Assembly (NCBI GenBank): GCA_963719645.1
Contig: CAVRCT010000005.1
Location: 538,394 to 602,393, forward strand
DNA: 64,000 nucleotides
Direction of reading: 5' to 3'
From: CAVRCT01 sp963719645
Lineage (GTDB): Bacteria > Pseudomonadota > Gammaproteobacteria > DSM-16500
A model generated the notes under the pieces. It did not search any database. It saw only the letters and a program-made list of their open reading frames with translations, and was not told the DNA's origin. Shown here in pieces: positions 36,251 to 45,385 of this stretch (its first letter is position 1; the number at the start of each line of letters is the position of its first letter). The position numbers were made by a program, and so were the translations under genes.

Positions 36251-37195
36251 ATGCATTCAATCCAAGAGCCTGTTCTCTGGATCAGCTTCATTGCTTTAGT
36301 GGCGATTGTCATCTCAATTGATCTGTTTGTTTCTCGCGGTGTCAAAATACAGCAAGTGACGATCCGGCAATCCGTGTGTTGGACATTTATTTGGATTGCA
36401 TGCGCATTGCTATTTAATCTGGGATTATGGCGCTATCTCTTACACACACAACCGATCGAATTTGCGAATCAAAAAGCGCTTGAGTTTTTGACAGGATTTC
36501 TCATCGAGGAATCCTTATCATTCGATAATATGTTTGTTTTTCTGATGATCTTCAAAGCATTTTCAGTGCCGTATGATTATCAACGCCGGGTTTTATTTTT
36601 TGGCGTGGCGGGCGCGATTGTCATGCGATTCCTCATGATTTATCTCGGTACGTGGCTGGTCAGAGAATTTTTTTGGATATTGTATGTGTTCGGCCTGAGT
36701 TTGATTTTTATCGGTATCAAGATGTTTATCAAACAGGAGGAAGAAAAAGATATACGAGGAAGTCGCATTTATCAGTGGTTACGCAGCCGCATACGTTTTA
36801 CTGAAATTTATCATCAAGAAAATTTTTTTGTTCGAGTGAATGCATTATGGTATGCAACGCCCTTGTTATTGGTGTTGATTTTGATTGAAGTCAGTGACTT
36901 GATTTTTGCGTTTGATAGTATTCCTGCTATTTTTGCTATTACGCTGGATCCTTTTATTGTTTTCACCTCTAATATTTTTGCCATTTTAGGCTTGCGAGCT
37001 ATTTATTTCTTATTGGCTAATTTAGCGAAGCAATTTGATTTGTTAAAATACGGTGTTGCATTAGTATTGATATTTATTGGTGGCAAAATGGTGCTAGAAC
37101 CGCTGGTTCACATACCTGTGTTGCTTGCCTTGGGTATCGTTAGTTCAATTTTAGCAACCACCATTTTACTCAGCTTCATCAAGAGGGATGCTTGA
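36251..37195 (+). CDS. TerC family integral membrane protein
   Basis: The start is taken at ATG 36251 (MHSIQEPVLWISFIALVAIV), with AGGG 11 bases upstream. ATG 36230, overlapping orn, is the alternative. The product has 314 residues with about seven to eight membrane helices. The family core EESLSFDNMFVFLMIFKAF (about 77-95) and the second acidic helix IEVSDLIFAFDSIPAIFAI (about 209-227) are the conserved charged membrane motifs of TerC proteins, linked to metal ion (Mn) efflux. The gap to nnrD is 1 base, so it is probably one operon with it. Confidence 0.88.
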   Translation: MHSIQEPVLWISFIALVAIVISIDLFVSRGVKIQQVTIRQSVCWTFIWIACALLFNLGLWRYLLHTQPIEFANQKALEFLTGFLIEESLSFDNMFVFLMIFKAFSVPYDYQRRVLFFGVAGAIVMRFLMIYLGTWLVREFFWILYVFGLSLIFIGIKMFIKQEEEKDIRGSRIYQWLRSRIRFTEIYHQENFFVRVNALWYATPLLLVLILIEVSDLIFAFDSIPAIFAITLDPFIVFTSNIFAILGLRAIYFLLANLAKQFDLLKYGVALVLIFIGGKMVLEPLVHIPVLLALGIVSSILATTILLSFIKRDA

Positions 37196-37196
37196 C

Positions 37197-38030
37197 ATGG
37201 ATGAATTAGTTCTCAAACATTTTTCAGATTATTTAAAACCACGCGCACGCGACAGTCACAAAGGTGATTTTGGTCATGTCTTAATTGTTGGCGGCAATGT
37301 AGGTTATTCTGGGGCAGTTCTTTTGGCCGCAGAAGCTGCATTGCGAGTGGGGGCGGGTTTAGTGAGTGTTGCGACGCATCCTGATCACGCCGCGTGTTTA
37401 AATGTGGCGCGTCCGGAAATCATGTGTCATGGCGTCAGCACAGCAAAAGAGTGTGAAGCCTTGTTTCAACGCGCAACGGTGTTAGTGTTGGGTCCCGGAT
37501 TGGGACGCTCTGCTTGGAGTCAGATGTTATTTCATGCGGTGATGGATCAAGCGTTGCCATTAGTCGTCGATGCCGATGGATTAAATCTATTGGCGGAACA
37601 AGTCATGCAAAAAAATCATTGGATTTTAACACCCCATCCCGGTGAAGCAGCGCGCTTGTTGCAAACAACCACGCAAGCGATTCAAGCGGATCGCAAACAT
37701 GCCATTCAGCAATTGCAGAAAAAATTTTCCGGCAATATTATCTTAAAAGGCAGCGGTAGTCTCGTGTTGGATTCTGCAGGACAACTCACTCTTTGCAAAC
37801 AAGGAAATCCGGGTATGGCAACGGGTGGCATGGGGGATGTGTTAAGTGGTGTATTGGGTGGATTGCTTGGCCAAAAAATACCCCTTGCAATAGCGGCACA
37901 ACTCGGTGTTTTAATTCATGCCCTCGCGGCAGATTTAGCTGCAAAAACAGGAGAACGTGGTATGATTGCTTCTGATTTAATGCCTTATTTGCGACAAATA
38001 GTGAATTCAGCGGGAACCGCTTTCGATTAA
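37197..38030 (+). CDS. nnrD: ADP-dependent (S)-NAD(P)H-hydrate dehydratase
   Basis: The start is ATG 37197 (MDELVLKHFSDYLKPR), 9 bases after AGAGGG. The ATG at 37188 is too close to that site. The product has 277 residues. Only the dehydratase (ribokinase-like) domain is present: GDFGHVLIVGGNVGYSGAVL (about 21-40), LVLGPGLG, LTPHPGEAARLL and the nucleotide-binding GNPGMATGGMGDVLSG. The epimerase half found fused in E. coli Nnr (YjeF) is absent, so it must be encoded elsewhere or missing. It repairs hydrated NADH/NADPH. It starts the nnrD...tsaE-amidase-mutL-miaA run. Confidence 0.92.
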   Translation: MDELVLKHFSDYLKPRARDSHKGDFGHVLIVGGNVGYSGAVLLAAEAALRVGAGLVSVATHPDHAACLNVARPEIMCHGVSTAKECEALFQRATVLVLGPGLGRSAWSQMLFHAVMDQALPLVVDADGLNLLAEQVMQKNHWILTPHPGEAARLLQTTTQAIQADRKHAIQQLQKKFSGNIILKGSGSLVLDSAGQLTLCKQGNPGMATGGMGDVLSGVLGGLLGQKIPLAIAAQLGVLIHALAADLAAKTGERGMIASDLMPYLRQIVNSAGTAFD

Positions 38031-38053
38031 TTATATATATATGGAGTGACGAA

Positions 38054-38593
38054 ATGACAAGGTTGTTAACGATGCTTTTAATGATTTGTGGTTTCATGAT
38101 GGCAGCATGCACGAATACCACAAAAGAAATAAAACCTGCCAATGATTCAAAATACCGAATTACGTTTAAAATGCCTAAAACCCAGCGATGGGAGTTGGTC
38201 AGTGTCGAACAAGATTCCGTAGGGTATGCGAAATCGTATCGCGCACAGCATGTCACGGGGTTGGCGGCTGAGCAGAGCTTCTATCTTAATTATGGACATA
38301 ATATTAAAACACCGTTATTGGCATCGATGAATGAAGTCGAAAGCTCAATTGCTGCAACAGAATGCCAGAAAAAAGAAACTCGCATTATCAAACAACATGA
38401 TAATTCATTGACCTTCATGGTTTCCGCCGATAAATGTTCAAATGGTCATGCGCTCTGGCAAGTCTTCAAAGTATTTAATATGCCGGATGGTCAATATTCC
38501 ATCGTGTACACGGCGAATTCAAAAGTCGTACCTAAGAGTGTCATTCAGGAAATGAAAACGGTGGTCACTCAAGCACAAATTATTCATAGTTAA
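38054..38593 (+). CDS. putative lipoprotein of unknown function
   Basis: The product has 179 residues with GGAG 8 bases before the ATG. A short hydrophobic signal ends at MMAAC, a plausible though not ideal lipobox, so Cys19 would be lipidated. The mature part is basic, with two further Cys residues (in ATECQKKE and ADKCSNG) that could form a disulphide. It is probably periplasmic or outer-membrane anchored. I do not recognise a family. It is inserted between nnrD and tsaE, genes usually adjacent. Its stop overlaps the tsaE ATG (TAATG). Confidence 0.75.
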   Translation: MTRLLTMLLMICGFMMAACTNTTKEIKPANDSKYRITFKMPKTQRWELVSVEQDSVGYAKSYRAQHVTGLAAEQSFYLNYGHNIKTPLLASMNEVESSIAATECQKKETRIIKQHDNSLTFMVSADKCSNGHALWQVFKVFNMPDGQYSIVYTANSKVVPKSVIQEMKTVVTQAQIIHS

Positions 38594-39066
38594 TGAGTAA
38601 CGCTGAAATCAAGATCACGATTGCAGATGAAAAAACCATGCTGGCCTTAGGCCAGCAATTGGCGAATACGTGTGAGAATGGCTGTGTTGTTTTTTTATCG
38701 GGTCCATTAGGGGCGGGAAAAACGACGTTTGTACGGGGTTTTTTACGTGGATTAGGTTATTCAGGGCATGTCAAAAGTCCGACGTATACATTAGTCGAAC
38801 CTTACGAAATTCATGAGCGAGCGGTTTATCACTTCGATTTTTATCGAGTACGCAATCCGCACGAATTAGAGTTTATGGGGATTCAAGATTATTTTTCACC
38901 CACGGCGATTTGTCTGATTGAATGGCCTGAGTATGGCGGCGAGCTGTTACCAAAAGCCGATTTACTTTATGATATACAGCAGATTGCTGGGGGCCGCATG
39001 GTTACGTTGACTGCCCAAACGACATTAGGAAATAAAATTTTACAGCGAATTCTCTATGATGAATAA
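38593..39066 (+). CDS. tsaE: tRNA threonylcarbamoyladenosine biosynthesis ATPase TsaE
   Basis: The product has 157 residues. The Walker A motif GPLGAGKTTFVRGFLRGLG lies at about 37-55. SPTYTLVEPYE and the VYHFDFYRV stretch (about 83-91) match the family, as does CLIEWPEYG. It is an ATPase partner of TsaB/TsaD in t6A formation. The first base of its ATG is shared with the stop of the lipoprotein gene, and its end overlaps the amidase start by 11 bases, so the run is tightly coupled. Confidence 0.94.
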   Translation: MSNAEIKITIADEKTMLALGQQLANTCENGCVVFLSGPLGAGKTTFVRGFLRGLGYSGHVKSPTYTLVEPYEIHERAVYHFDFYRVRNPHELEFMGIQDYFSPTAICLIEWPEYGGELLPKADLLYDIQQIAGGRMVTLTAQTTLGNKILQRILYDE

Positions 39067-40267
39067 ACGGCATTGGCTTATTCGGCAACTTTTACTGTGG
39101 ACGATTGTGTTACCTCATATCGTCCTCGCCGCATCGACTCAAATTGTCACGATTCGGTTTGTCAAACTCGATTCCGCGACGCGAATGGTGATTGCGTTGA
39201 ATCAATCCGCACCGGCCAAGATTTTTTTACTCAATCATCCTGAGCGGTTAGTGGTGGATTTTCCAAAAGTAAAATTAACCGCACAACTTAAAAAAATCGA
39301 TTTTCATTCACCGGCGATTAAAGCGTTGCGTGTCGGTTACCCGGATGCAGCGACGGTGCGTTTGGTATTGGACATGACGATGCCCATGCATTACACCATT
39401 GCATCAAGACCAGAAGATCCGGCGTTAATCATCGATTTGATCAAAGGTCCTGAAGAGCGACGGAAAAAAATGGTGATCACGCCAAACGTCGCAGCGCTGC
39501 AACAAAATACCACCGCCGGAAAAAAATCGGCGGCGCTCCCCGTCGAAAAAACACCGACCCCGTCACGCAAGTTTGTTGTTGTGATTGATCCGGGTCATGG
39601 TGGAAAAGATCCCGGTGCAATTGGCGAAGGTGGAACCCGAGAAAAAAATGTCGTATTAGCCATCTCAAAAGCATTAGCAGAGAGAATTAATCGCGAACCT
39701 ACGATGCATGCGGTCATGACGCGCACCGGCGATTATTTTGTGCCATTGCGGGGTCGATTGCATTTTGCGCGCAAAGGGAATGGTGATTTATTTGTGGCAA
39801 TTCATGCGGACTCTTACTTTAACAATCAAGCTAAAGGGGTTTCAATTTATGCGTTATCCCAACACGGTGCAACCACTGAAGCAGCACGTTGGTTGGCGAA
39901 ACGCGATAATTACTCTGAATTAGGCGGCGTCAATTTGCGTGGCTTAGGGGACCAAAGTTATTTGTTGCGTTCTGTATTAATCGATTTAGCACAAACAGCG
40001 ACGATTACCGATAGTTTGCGTTTAGGCACAACCATTTTACATACGATGCGAAATGTAACTGATTTACATTATCCGCATGTAGAGCAAGCGCCCTTTGTGG
40101 TGTTGAAATCGCCAGATATTCCTTCTATCTTGGTAGAGACGGGTTTTATTTCCAATCGGGAAGAAGAAGATCGATTGGGTGACTCGCGCTATCAACAGCA
40201 AATCGCCCAAGCGCTTTTTGTAGGAATTCAAAATTATTTTAAAAATTATTCCGCAATGGGTGTGTAA
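39056..40267 (+). CDS. amiB: N-acetylmuramoyl-L-alanine amidase with AMIN domain (AmiB/AmiC type)
   Basis: The product has 403 residues (or 402 from the adjacent ATG 39059). The signal peptide ends near HIVLA|AS. An AMIN domain (about 28-125) targets septal murein. The amidase_3 catalytic domain (about 170-395) has VVIDPGHGGKDPGAIG (zinc His), the downstream catalytic Glu/His in FVAIHADSY, and ILVETGFISNREEE with the catalytic Glu. It cleaves peptide stems during cell separation and is normally activated by EnvC or NlpD. An EnvC gene is present at 47247-48371. It lies directly upstream of mutL, as in E. coli amiB. Confidence 0.92.
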   Translation: MMNKRHWLIRQLLLWTIVLPHIVLAASTQIVTIRFVKLDSATRMVIALNQSAPAKIFLLNHPERLVVDFPKVKLTAQLKKIDFHSPAIKALRVGYPDAATVRLVLDMTMPMHYTIASRPEDPALIIDLIKGPEERRKKMVITPNVAALQQNTTAGKKSAALPVEKTPTPSRKFVVVIDPGHGGKDPGAIGEGGTREKNVVLAISKALAERINREPTMHAVMTRTGDYFVPLRGRLHFARKGNGDLFVAIHADSYFNNQAKGVSIYALSQHGATTEAARWLAKRDNYSELGGVNLRGLGDQSYLLRSVLIDLAQTATITDSLRLGTTILHTMRNVTDLHYPHVEQAPFVVLKSPDIPSILVETGFISNREEEDRLGDSRYQQQIAQALFVGIQNYFKNYSAMGV

Positions 40268-42067
40268 ATGCGTATTCAACGATTAAGTACAATTTTAGCG
40301 AATCAAATTGCAGCGGGTGAAGTCATTGAGCGCCCCGCGTCGGTGGTAAAAGAATTAATTGAAAATAGTTTAGATGCAGGAGCCACTCAAATTGATTTAG
40401 AAATTGAAGGCGGGGGTGCGCGTCTCATTCGGGTCAGAGATAATGGATCGGGAATTCATCCAGAAGATTTGGCATTGGCGTTAGATCGACATGCAACCAG
40501 TAAAATTACGCGCTTAGATGACTTGGAAAAAATTTTATCGTTGGGTTTTCGCGGAGAAGCGTTAGCGAGTATCAGCTCGGTGTCACGTTTGTCTTTATCA
40601 TCTGCTGTCAACGATCAGCCCGGTTGGCAAATCACCGCAGAAGGTATCGCAGGTGCACCTGCATTGTTACCCGCTGCTCACCCTGTGGGTACTACGATCG
40701 AAATTCGCGATTTATTTTTTAATACACCCGCCCGTAAAAAATTTTTACGCACAGAGAAAACGGAGTTTGAACACATTGATGAACTCGTGAAACGCATTGC
40801 CTTAAGTCGTTTTTCGGTTTCATTAAACTTAAAACACAATCACAAAGTCATTCGTCATTATTTGGCTGCTTTTTCAGACATTGAACGCGAGCAGCGCATT
40901 GAAAGTTTATGCGGCAGAGCGTTTATTGAAAATGCTATCAAAATTGAAGCTGAGGCGACCGAGTTAAAGTTAACGGGTTGGATTGCATTGCCCACGTTTT
41001 CGCGTGCGCAAGGAGATTTGCAATATTTTTATGTCAATGGCCGGATGGTGCGTGACAAGTTAGTGAATCATGCGGTACGTCAAGCATATCATGATGTGTT
41101 ATATGGTGATCGACATCCTGCGTATGTGTTATTTTTAGAAATTCCACCACATCAAGTCGATGTGAATGTGCATCCCACGAAGCATGAAGTGCGCTTTCGC
41201 GAAAGTCGATTGGTGCATGACTTTATTCATCATCGTTTAGAAGATGCATTGCAAAGTGTACGACCGAATCATGCGAGCAAGCCGACAGTGAGCGAATTCG
41301 TCACACAAGAAAAAAGTGTTGCTACCGCAAGAAATTATGCGCCGCCGAGTCGACAACATGCGATGCCTTTCAAAGTACGTGAGCAGATGGCGGTATATCA
41401 GCAATTGCACGCGGAAGAAGAGCCTGCAGAACCCGTTGTTGCTCATCTATCCTCTATCAAATCGCATGAATTTAACCAAGAGATTCCGCCATTGGGGTTT
41501 GCATTAGCGCAATTAAAAAATATTTATATTTTGGCTGAAAATGCAGATGGTTTAGTGCTCGTGGATATGCATGCAGCACATGAACGGGTCATGTATGAGC
41601 AATTTAAGAAAAATTTTGCAGATAGAAAATTTATTTCACAGCCGTTATTAATTCCTGTCAACATTCATTTGAGTGAGCGCGAAGCGGATTATCTTGAGCG
41701 TCATCAGGATTTATTTAGCCAACTGGGTATGCGGTTGGAGCGGATTAGCCAAGATACTGTTGTGGCGCGGGAATGCCCTGATTTATTACGTGATGATTCG
41801 ATCGAGCAATTAATTCGTGACATCGCGGCAGATTTGATTGTGCATGAAAAAAGTTCGCGGATTGATGAGCAAATTGAAAAATTATTGGGAACAATGGCCT
41901 GTCATGCAGCGGTGCGTGCACAGCGAAAATTAAGTATTCCAGAGATGAATGCTTTACTTCGCGCAATGGAAACAACGCAGCACAGTGGTCAGTGCAATCA
42001 TGGTCGTCCAACGTGGACACAATTTTCATTGGCAGAATTAGATAAACTCTTTTTGCGCGGTCGTTGA
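40268..42067 (+). CDS. mutL: DNA mismatch repair protein MutL
   Basis: The product has 599 residues and begins right after the amidase stop (TAAATG). The GHKL ATPase motifs are ELIENSLDAGATQIDLEI (about 30-47), RVRDNGSGI (about 56-64), DRHATSKI and LGFRGEALASISSV (about 94-107). The C-terminal dimerisation domain carries VLVDMHAAHERVMYEQ and CHAAVRAQRKLS near the end. It couples MutS mismatch recognition to strand incision. The stop overlaps the miaA ATG by one base. Confidence 0.95.
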   Translation: MRIQRLSTILANQIAAGEVIERPASVVKELIENSLDAGATQIDLEIEGGGARLIRVRDNGSGIHPEDLALALDRHATSKITRLDDLEKILSLGFRGEALASISSVSRLSLSSAVNDQPGWQITAEGIAGAPALLPAAHPVGTTIEIRDLFFNTPARKKFLRTEKTEFEHIDELVKRIALSRFSVSLNLKHNHKVIRHYLAAFSDIEREQRIESLCGRAFIENAIKIEAEATELKLTGWIALPTFSRAQGDLQYFYVNGRMVRDKLVNHAVRQAYHDVLYGDRHPAYVLFLEIPPHQVDVNVHPTKHEVRFRESRLVHDFIHHRLEDALQSVRPNHASKPTVSEFVTQEKSVATARNYAPPSRQHAMPFKVREQMAVYQQLHAEEEPAEPVVAHLSSIKSHEFNQEIPPLGFALAQLKNIYILAENADGLVLVDMHAAHERVMYEQFKKNFADRKFISQPLLIPVNIHLSEREADYLERHQDLFSQLGMRLERISQDTVVARECPDLLRDDSIEQLIRDIAADLIVHEKSSRIDEQIEKLLGTMACHAAVRAQRKLSIPEMNALLRAMETTQHSGQCNHGRPTWTQFSLAELDKLFLRGR

Positions 42068-43017
42068 TGAAAAAGAAGTTGTTAGTTTGTTTAATGGGCC
42101 CCACTGCATCCGGCAAAACACAATTGGCGATGCAATTAGTTCAACATTTCCCTTTTGACATTATCAGTGTCGATTCTGCATTAGTTTATCGCGGCATGGA
42201 TATTGGCACAGCAAAACCCGATGCGGATATTTTAGCAAAAGCGCCGCATCGATTAATCAATATTCGCGATCCAAAAGACGCTTATTCTGCTGCACAATTT
42301 CGGGAAGATGCATTACTTGCGATGAAAGAAATTGATGCTCAGGGCAAAATACCTTTATTAGTCGGCGGCACGATGTTGTATTTTCGCGCGCTCTTGCAAG
42401 GGTTATCTGATTTGCCGCACGCAGACCCCGCTGTTCGAGAAAAATTAGCAGAGCAAGCTGAAAAAATCGGCTGGCCAATGATGCATGCCAAATTAGCAGA
42501 AGTAGATCCAAGCGCTGCTGCGCGAATTCATCCGCATGATGCACAGCGTATTTCTCGTGCGTTAGAGGTTTATGAATTGACTGGAAAGAGCTTAACCGCG
42601 TGTCAAAAAGAGAGTGGTGAGGCATTGCAAGATTACACGGTCATTGCGTTGGCGATCGCGCCGCAAGACAGAACCATTTTGCATGAACGTATTGAAGAGC
42701 GATTTAAAAAAATGTTGGCGGAAGGGTTGATAGAGGAGGTCCGTCGATTATATGAGCGAGGCGATTTAGTCATCACGTTACCTGCGATCAAGTCGGTCGG
42801 TTATCGACAAGTTTGGGAATTTTTAACAGGCTCACTGAGTTTTGCAGAGATGCAAACTAAAGGTATTATCGCAACCAGACAATTAGCAAAACGACAATTG
42901 ACCTGGTTGCGTCACTGGCCGGATGTCGTTTGGTTTGACAGCGAAGCGGAAAATTTGTCTCAGCAAGTGGTAGATTATTTAAAAGATGCTATGAAACCGA
43001 ACCGCGATGGTTCTTGA
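42067..43017 (+). CDS. miaA: tRNA dimethylallyltransferase
   Basis: The start is ATG 42067. The TTG at 42064 is an in-frame alternative. The product has 316 residues. The P-loop is GPTASGKTQLAMQL (about 10-23), followed by DSALVYRGMDIGTAKPD, with LVGGTMLYFRALLQGL (about 101-116) and the RQLAKRQLTWLRHW C-terminal motif. It isopentenylates A37 of UNN-decoding tRNAs. Normally hfq follows directly. Here hfq is 10 kb away at 53268. Confidence 0.95.
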   Translation: MKKKLLVCLMGPTASGKTQLAMQLVQHFPFDIISVDSALVYRGMDIGTAKPDADILAKAPHRLINIRDPKDAYSAAQFREDALLAMKEIDAQGKIPLLVGGTMLYFRALLQGLSDLPHADPAVREKLAEQAEKIGWPMMHAKLAEVDPSAAARIHPHDAQRISRALEVYELTGKSLTACQKESGEALQDYTVIALAIAPQDRTILHERIEERFKKMLAEGLIEEVRRLYERGDLVITLPAIKSVGYRQVWEFLTGSLSFAEMQTKGIIATRQLAKRQLTWLRHWPDVVWFDSEAENLSQQVVDYLKDAMKPNRDGS

Positions 43018-43086
43018 AATTTTGCGCTAAGACATTTTTTGATTTTTTGTGGGACTTCGCATGGGTATCTACAGAGAAAAATTTAA

Positions 43087-43497
43087 TTTTTACAAATCCC
43101 CCTTGTTCCCCCTTTTTCAAAGGGGGAAACTTTCTTAAACAGCCCTGAATCTCAACAGCAAAACCAGCGATGCTTAAGAGAGTCTCCCACTTTGAAAAAG
43201 GGGGAGCAAGGGCTGACGGATCGACGCAAATTCCACCCATGCGTCGTCCTGAAAAATCTTACGCCCAAATCATTTGACCGCAGTTATCGCAGTAGCGCGT
43301 AAGATTTATTCAGGATCCACGAACGAAGAACTGATTCCTGAATTTATATGGATCGATGATACTCTAGTGGATCCTGAATAAATATTCCGTGCGAGTACCG
43401 TCACTACGGTTAAAATAGGTTGACGTCATATTTTTCAGGACGACGCAGGGGTGGAATTTGCGTCGATCCGTCAGAAACAAGGGGGATTTATATAAAA
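43087..43497. repeat. CCCCCTTG-type host palindrome split by another inverted-repeat element
   Basis: The outer left arm (TTTTACAAATCCCCCTTG, then TTCCCCCTTTTTCAAAG) and outer right arm (CAAGGGGGATTTATATAAAA) are separated by an inner element at 43213-43474. The structure is the same at 60680-61064. This accounts for most of the 535-bp gap between miaA and the phosphatase gene, where I see no gene. Confidence 0.65.
43213..43474. mobile_element. 262-bp inverted-repeat (MITE-like) element
   Basis: The terminal arms of about 46 bp are CTGACGGATCGACGCAAATT + CCACCCATGCGTCGTCCTG at the left and their complement (CAGGACGACGCAGGGGTGG + AATTTGCGTCGATCCGTCAG) at the right. The interior holds a second set (TTCAGGATCCACGAA / GTGGATCCTGAA). 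It is flanked by AGCAAGGG on the left and AACAAGGG on the right. It is non-coding. A decayed arm is at 3941-3981. Confidence 0.6.
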
Positions 43498-43552
43498 ACC
43501 AATATTCATTTAAAAATAATTTCTTATTTATGGTTTCTCAGTCATGATGATT

Positions 43553-44221
43553 CTAAGGAATTAAATAATACGGATTTGGCAGCTTAAATGTTTTATCCGC
43601 ATGTCGACCCGCTAAATCACTTTGTTGATCACCAATATTTAACACAATATCGTAACCTTGATTTTCAATCGCTTTTCGTGCTTCTGTTTTGTAAGGTGCA
43701 GCAGATTTTTCATGATAATCATTTGGCTTTAATGTTAAGCCATCCCACTGTTGAAACCCGGCATCTGTCAGATTTTTTTCGGTCGCTGCACGATATTTTT
43801 CAGGACGACCTGTGATGAAAAAGACAGCGACGTGGTTGGCTTTGGCATAACGATAAAGTTCTAGCGTGGCAGAGATGACGGGGTCATGTGCTTTTTCTAT
43901 TGCCTCATCAAATTCTGCGGAGGTTACACCAAATTGCTGGATTAACATATCGGGATAATTGGAAAGCGACGTTTCATCAATATCTAATACGATCGCTAAT
44001 TTTTTTTCACTGGCCGATTTTTTTTTGCTTTCGAGTCGGGTTTTTAAATATTGCATGGCTTTGTCAATGATTTTGGCTTGATCATTCTGATACTCGCCAG
44101 AATCGTGATATTTGATCAGAGATGCTTTTACCGTATCCAGATTTTTAGGTTCGTGCGCAAACACAGGATTCAAATAAAAAACGGTGATTATGCTAAATAG
44201 CATAGCGATGGTTTTCTTCAT
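43553..44221 (-). CDS. HAD-IIIB acid phosphatase, secreted
   Basis: The start is ATG 44221, directly after AAGGAGAGAGAGG. A start at 44257 lacks such a site. The product has 222 residues with a signal peptide ending near NPVFA|HEP. The catalytic DxDxT motif is LDIDETSLSNYP (about 77-88). It continues with FFITGRPEKYRAATEKNL (motif II Thr) and NIGDQQSDLAG (acidic motif), typical of class B/HAD-IIIB acid phosphatases. It is probably a periplasmic, non-specific phosphomonoesterase. It is monocistronic and divergent from the Cys-rich membrane protein. Confidence 0.88.
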   Translation of the reverse strand: MKKTIAMLFSIITVFYLNPVFAHEPKNLDTVKASLIKYHDSGEYQNDQAKIIDKAMQYLKTRLESKKKSASEKKLAIVLDIDETSLSNYPDMLIQQFGVTSAEFDEAIEKAHDPVISATLELYRYAKANHVAVFFITGRPEKYRAATEKNLTDAGFQQWDGLTLKPNDYHEKSAAPYKTEARKAIENQGYDIVLNIGDQQSDLAGRHADKTFKLPNPYYLIP

Positions 44222-44447
44222 GCCTCTCTCTCCTTGACTGACACGGGAATTTAACAAAATGAAATCAGGAGAGCAATCTAATCTATTGAGGAAAATTTAA
44301 GCTTTTTAATTTATTTAGGTAAAAAAATGATAGTTAGGTAGAGCAAAGCCTATGGCTTGCTGGCTATTTAGCTGCCGAAACTAAGCTGATTACGCTATAC
44401 TGTAAGAGCGATTGGCTTTTTATTCGGACAGACATAAGGAGGCAGTT

Positions 44448-44795
44448 ATGATGGGAGCAAAACGTGCACGGTTGAGCGCTATTGCGTTAGGTGTTGCACT
44501 GGGTGTGCTTTATGCGGCATGGATGTTGACAGTTGGCATATTAGCATCGCGCGGCACTTTCGGTATGGATCTTGTGACTCATTGGGCAACTTTTTATCCT
44601 GGCGTGGCTGCAACCATGACGGGTGCATTTGTTGCGGGCGCATGGGGTTTCTTAAAAGGATTCTTGATAGGGTTAGTCTTGGGATGGATTTATAATCTTT
44701 GCTTATGTTGTTGCACACGTTGCTGTCCTTGCTGCCGTTGCAGTTGCAATTCTTGCGGCGTGGCTGGGCATGACGAAAAGAAAGAAAATCCTTAA
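44448..44795 (+). CDS. small two-helix membrane protein with Cys-rich tail
   Basis: ATG 44448 follows AAGGAGG with good spacing. The start at 44412 has none. The product has 115 residues. Two to three hydrophobic Gly/Ala-rich segments (about 9-32, 45-82) are followed by a tail with eleven Cys within 21 residues (about 84-104), then GHDEKKENP. The first part resembles small Legionellales membrane proteins sometimes labelled holin-like. The Cys cluster could bind metal or be lipidated. The function is unknown. Confidence 0.7.
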   Translation: MMGAKRARLSAIALGVALGVLYAAWMLTVGILASRGTFGMDLVTHWATFYPGVAATMTGAFVAGAWGFLKGFLIGLVLGWIYNLCLCCCTRCCPCCRCSCNSCGVAGHDEKKENP

Positions 44796-44827
44796 TAGAC
44801 TTTTTGCATCTGAACATGTTAATTCAA

Positions 44828-44861
44828 CGGTTCGATGTTATGCCAGCATGACATCGAACCG
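44828..44861 (+). terminator. terminator-like hairpin after the Cys-rich protein gene
   Basis: CGGTTCGATGT and ACATCGAACCG form an 11-bp stem with a 12-base loop. A short T-run (AGTTTTAG) begins about 10 bases later, so intrinsic termination is only partly supported. Confidence 0.4.
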
Positions 44862-44976
44862 ACACCGAGTTTTAGTTTCGTATTCTGAAGTATAAAGATC
44901 ATCTTTTTTCTTGTTGGAACTTTGCGAGTTGAATAAACTGGTTACCTATTATTCATAGACAAGGTTACCTAACGAT

Positions 44977-45354
44977 ATGAGAAAAATTATTCACACCGAT
45001 TCAGCGCCAGCGGCCATTGGTAATTATTCACAAGCAGTTATTGCAGGCAATACGCTTTATCTCTCCGGTCAAATACCCCTGGATCCCAGCACAATGCAGT
45101 TAGTCACGGGTGATGCAAAAACACAAATCAACCAAGTGTTTGCTAACATGAAAGCGGTGGTAGAGGCAGCCAATGCGAGTTTAGACAATGTCGTGAAGCT
45201 GACAGTTTATTTAATTGATTTAGCGAATATGCCGTTAGTGAATGACGTCATGGCAACTTATTTCAAACAACCTTTTCCCGCACGCACATCGATTCAAGTG
45301 TCTGCATTGCCTAAGAATGCCATTGTGGAAGTTGAGGCGATTGTGGTGAGTTAA
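44977..45354 (+). CDS. ridA: RidA family enamine/imine deaminase
   Basis: The product has 125 residues, normal for the family. Signatures are IGNYSQAVIAGNTLYLSGQI (about 14-33), QVFANMKAVVEAANASLDNV and the C-terminal PFPARTSIQVSALPKNAIVE, which includes the Arg that holds the substrate carboxylate and the catalytic-pocket residues up to the final Glu. It hydrolyses reactive 2-aminoacrylate-type enamines made by PLP enzymes. It is monocistronic between two hairpin regions. Confidence 0.93.
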   Translation: MRKIIHTDSAPAAIGNYSQAVIAGNTLYLSGQIPLDPSTMQLVTGDAKTQINQVFANMKAVVEAANASLDNVVKLTVYLIDLANMPLVNDVMATYFKQPFPARTSIQVSALPKNAIVEVEAIVVS

Positions 45355-45385
45355 TCGCTAAAATCCCCTTTTAAAAGGTGCTGAT

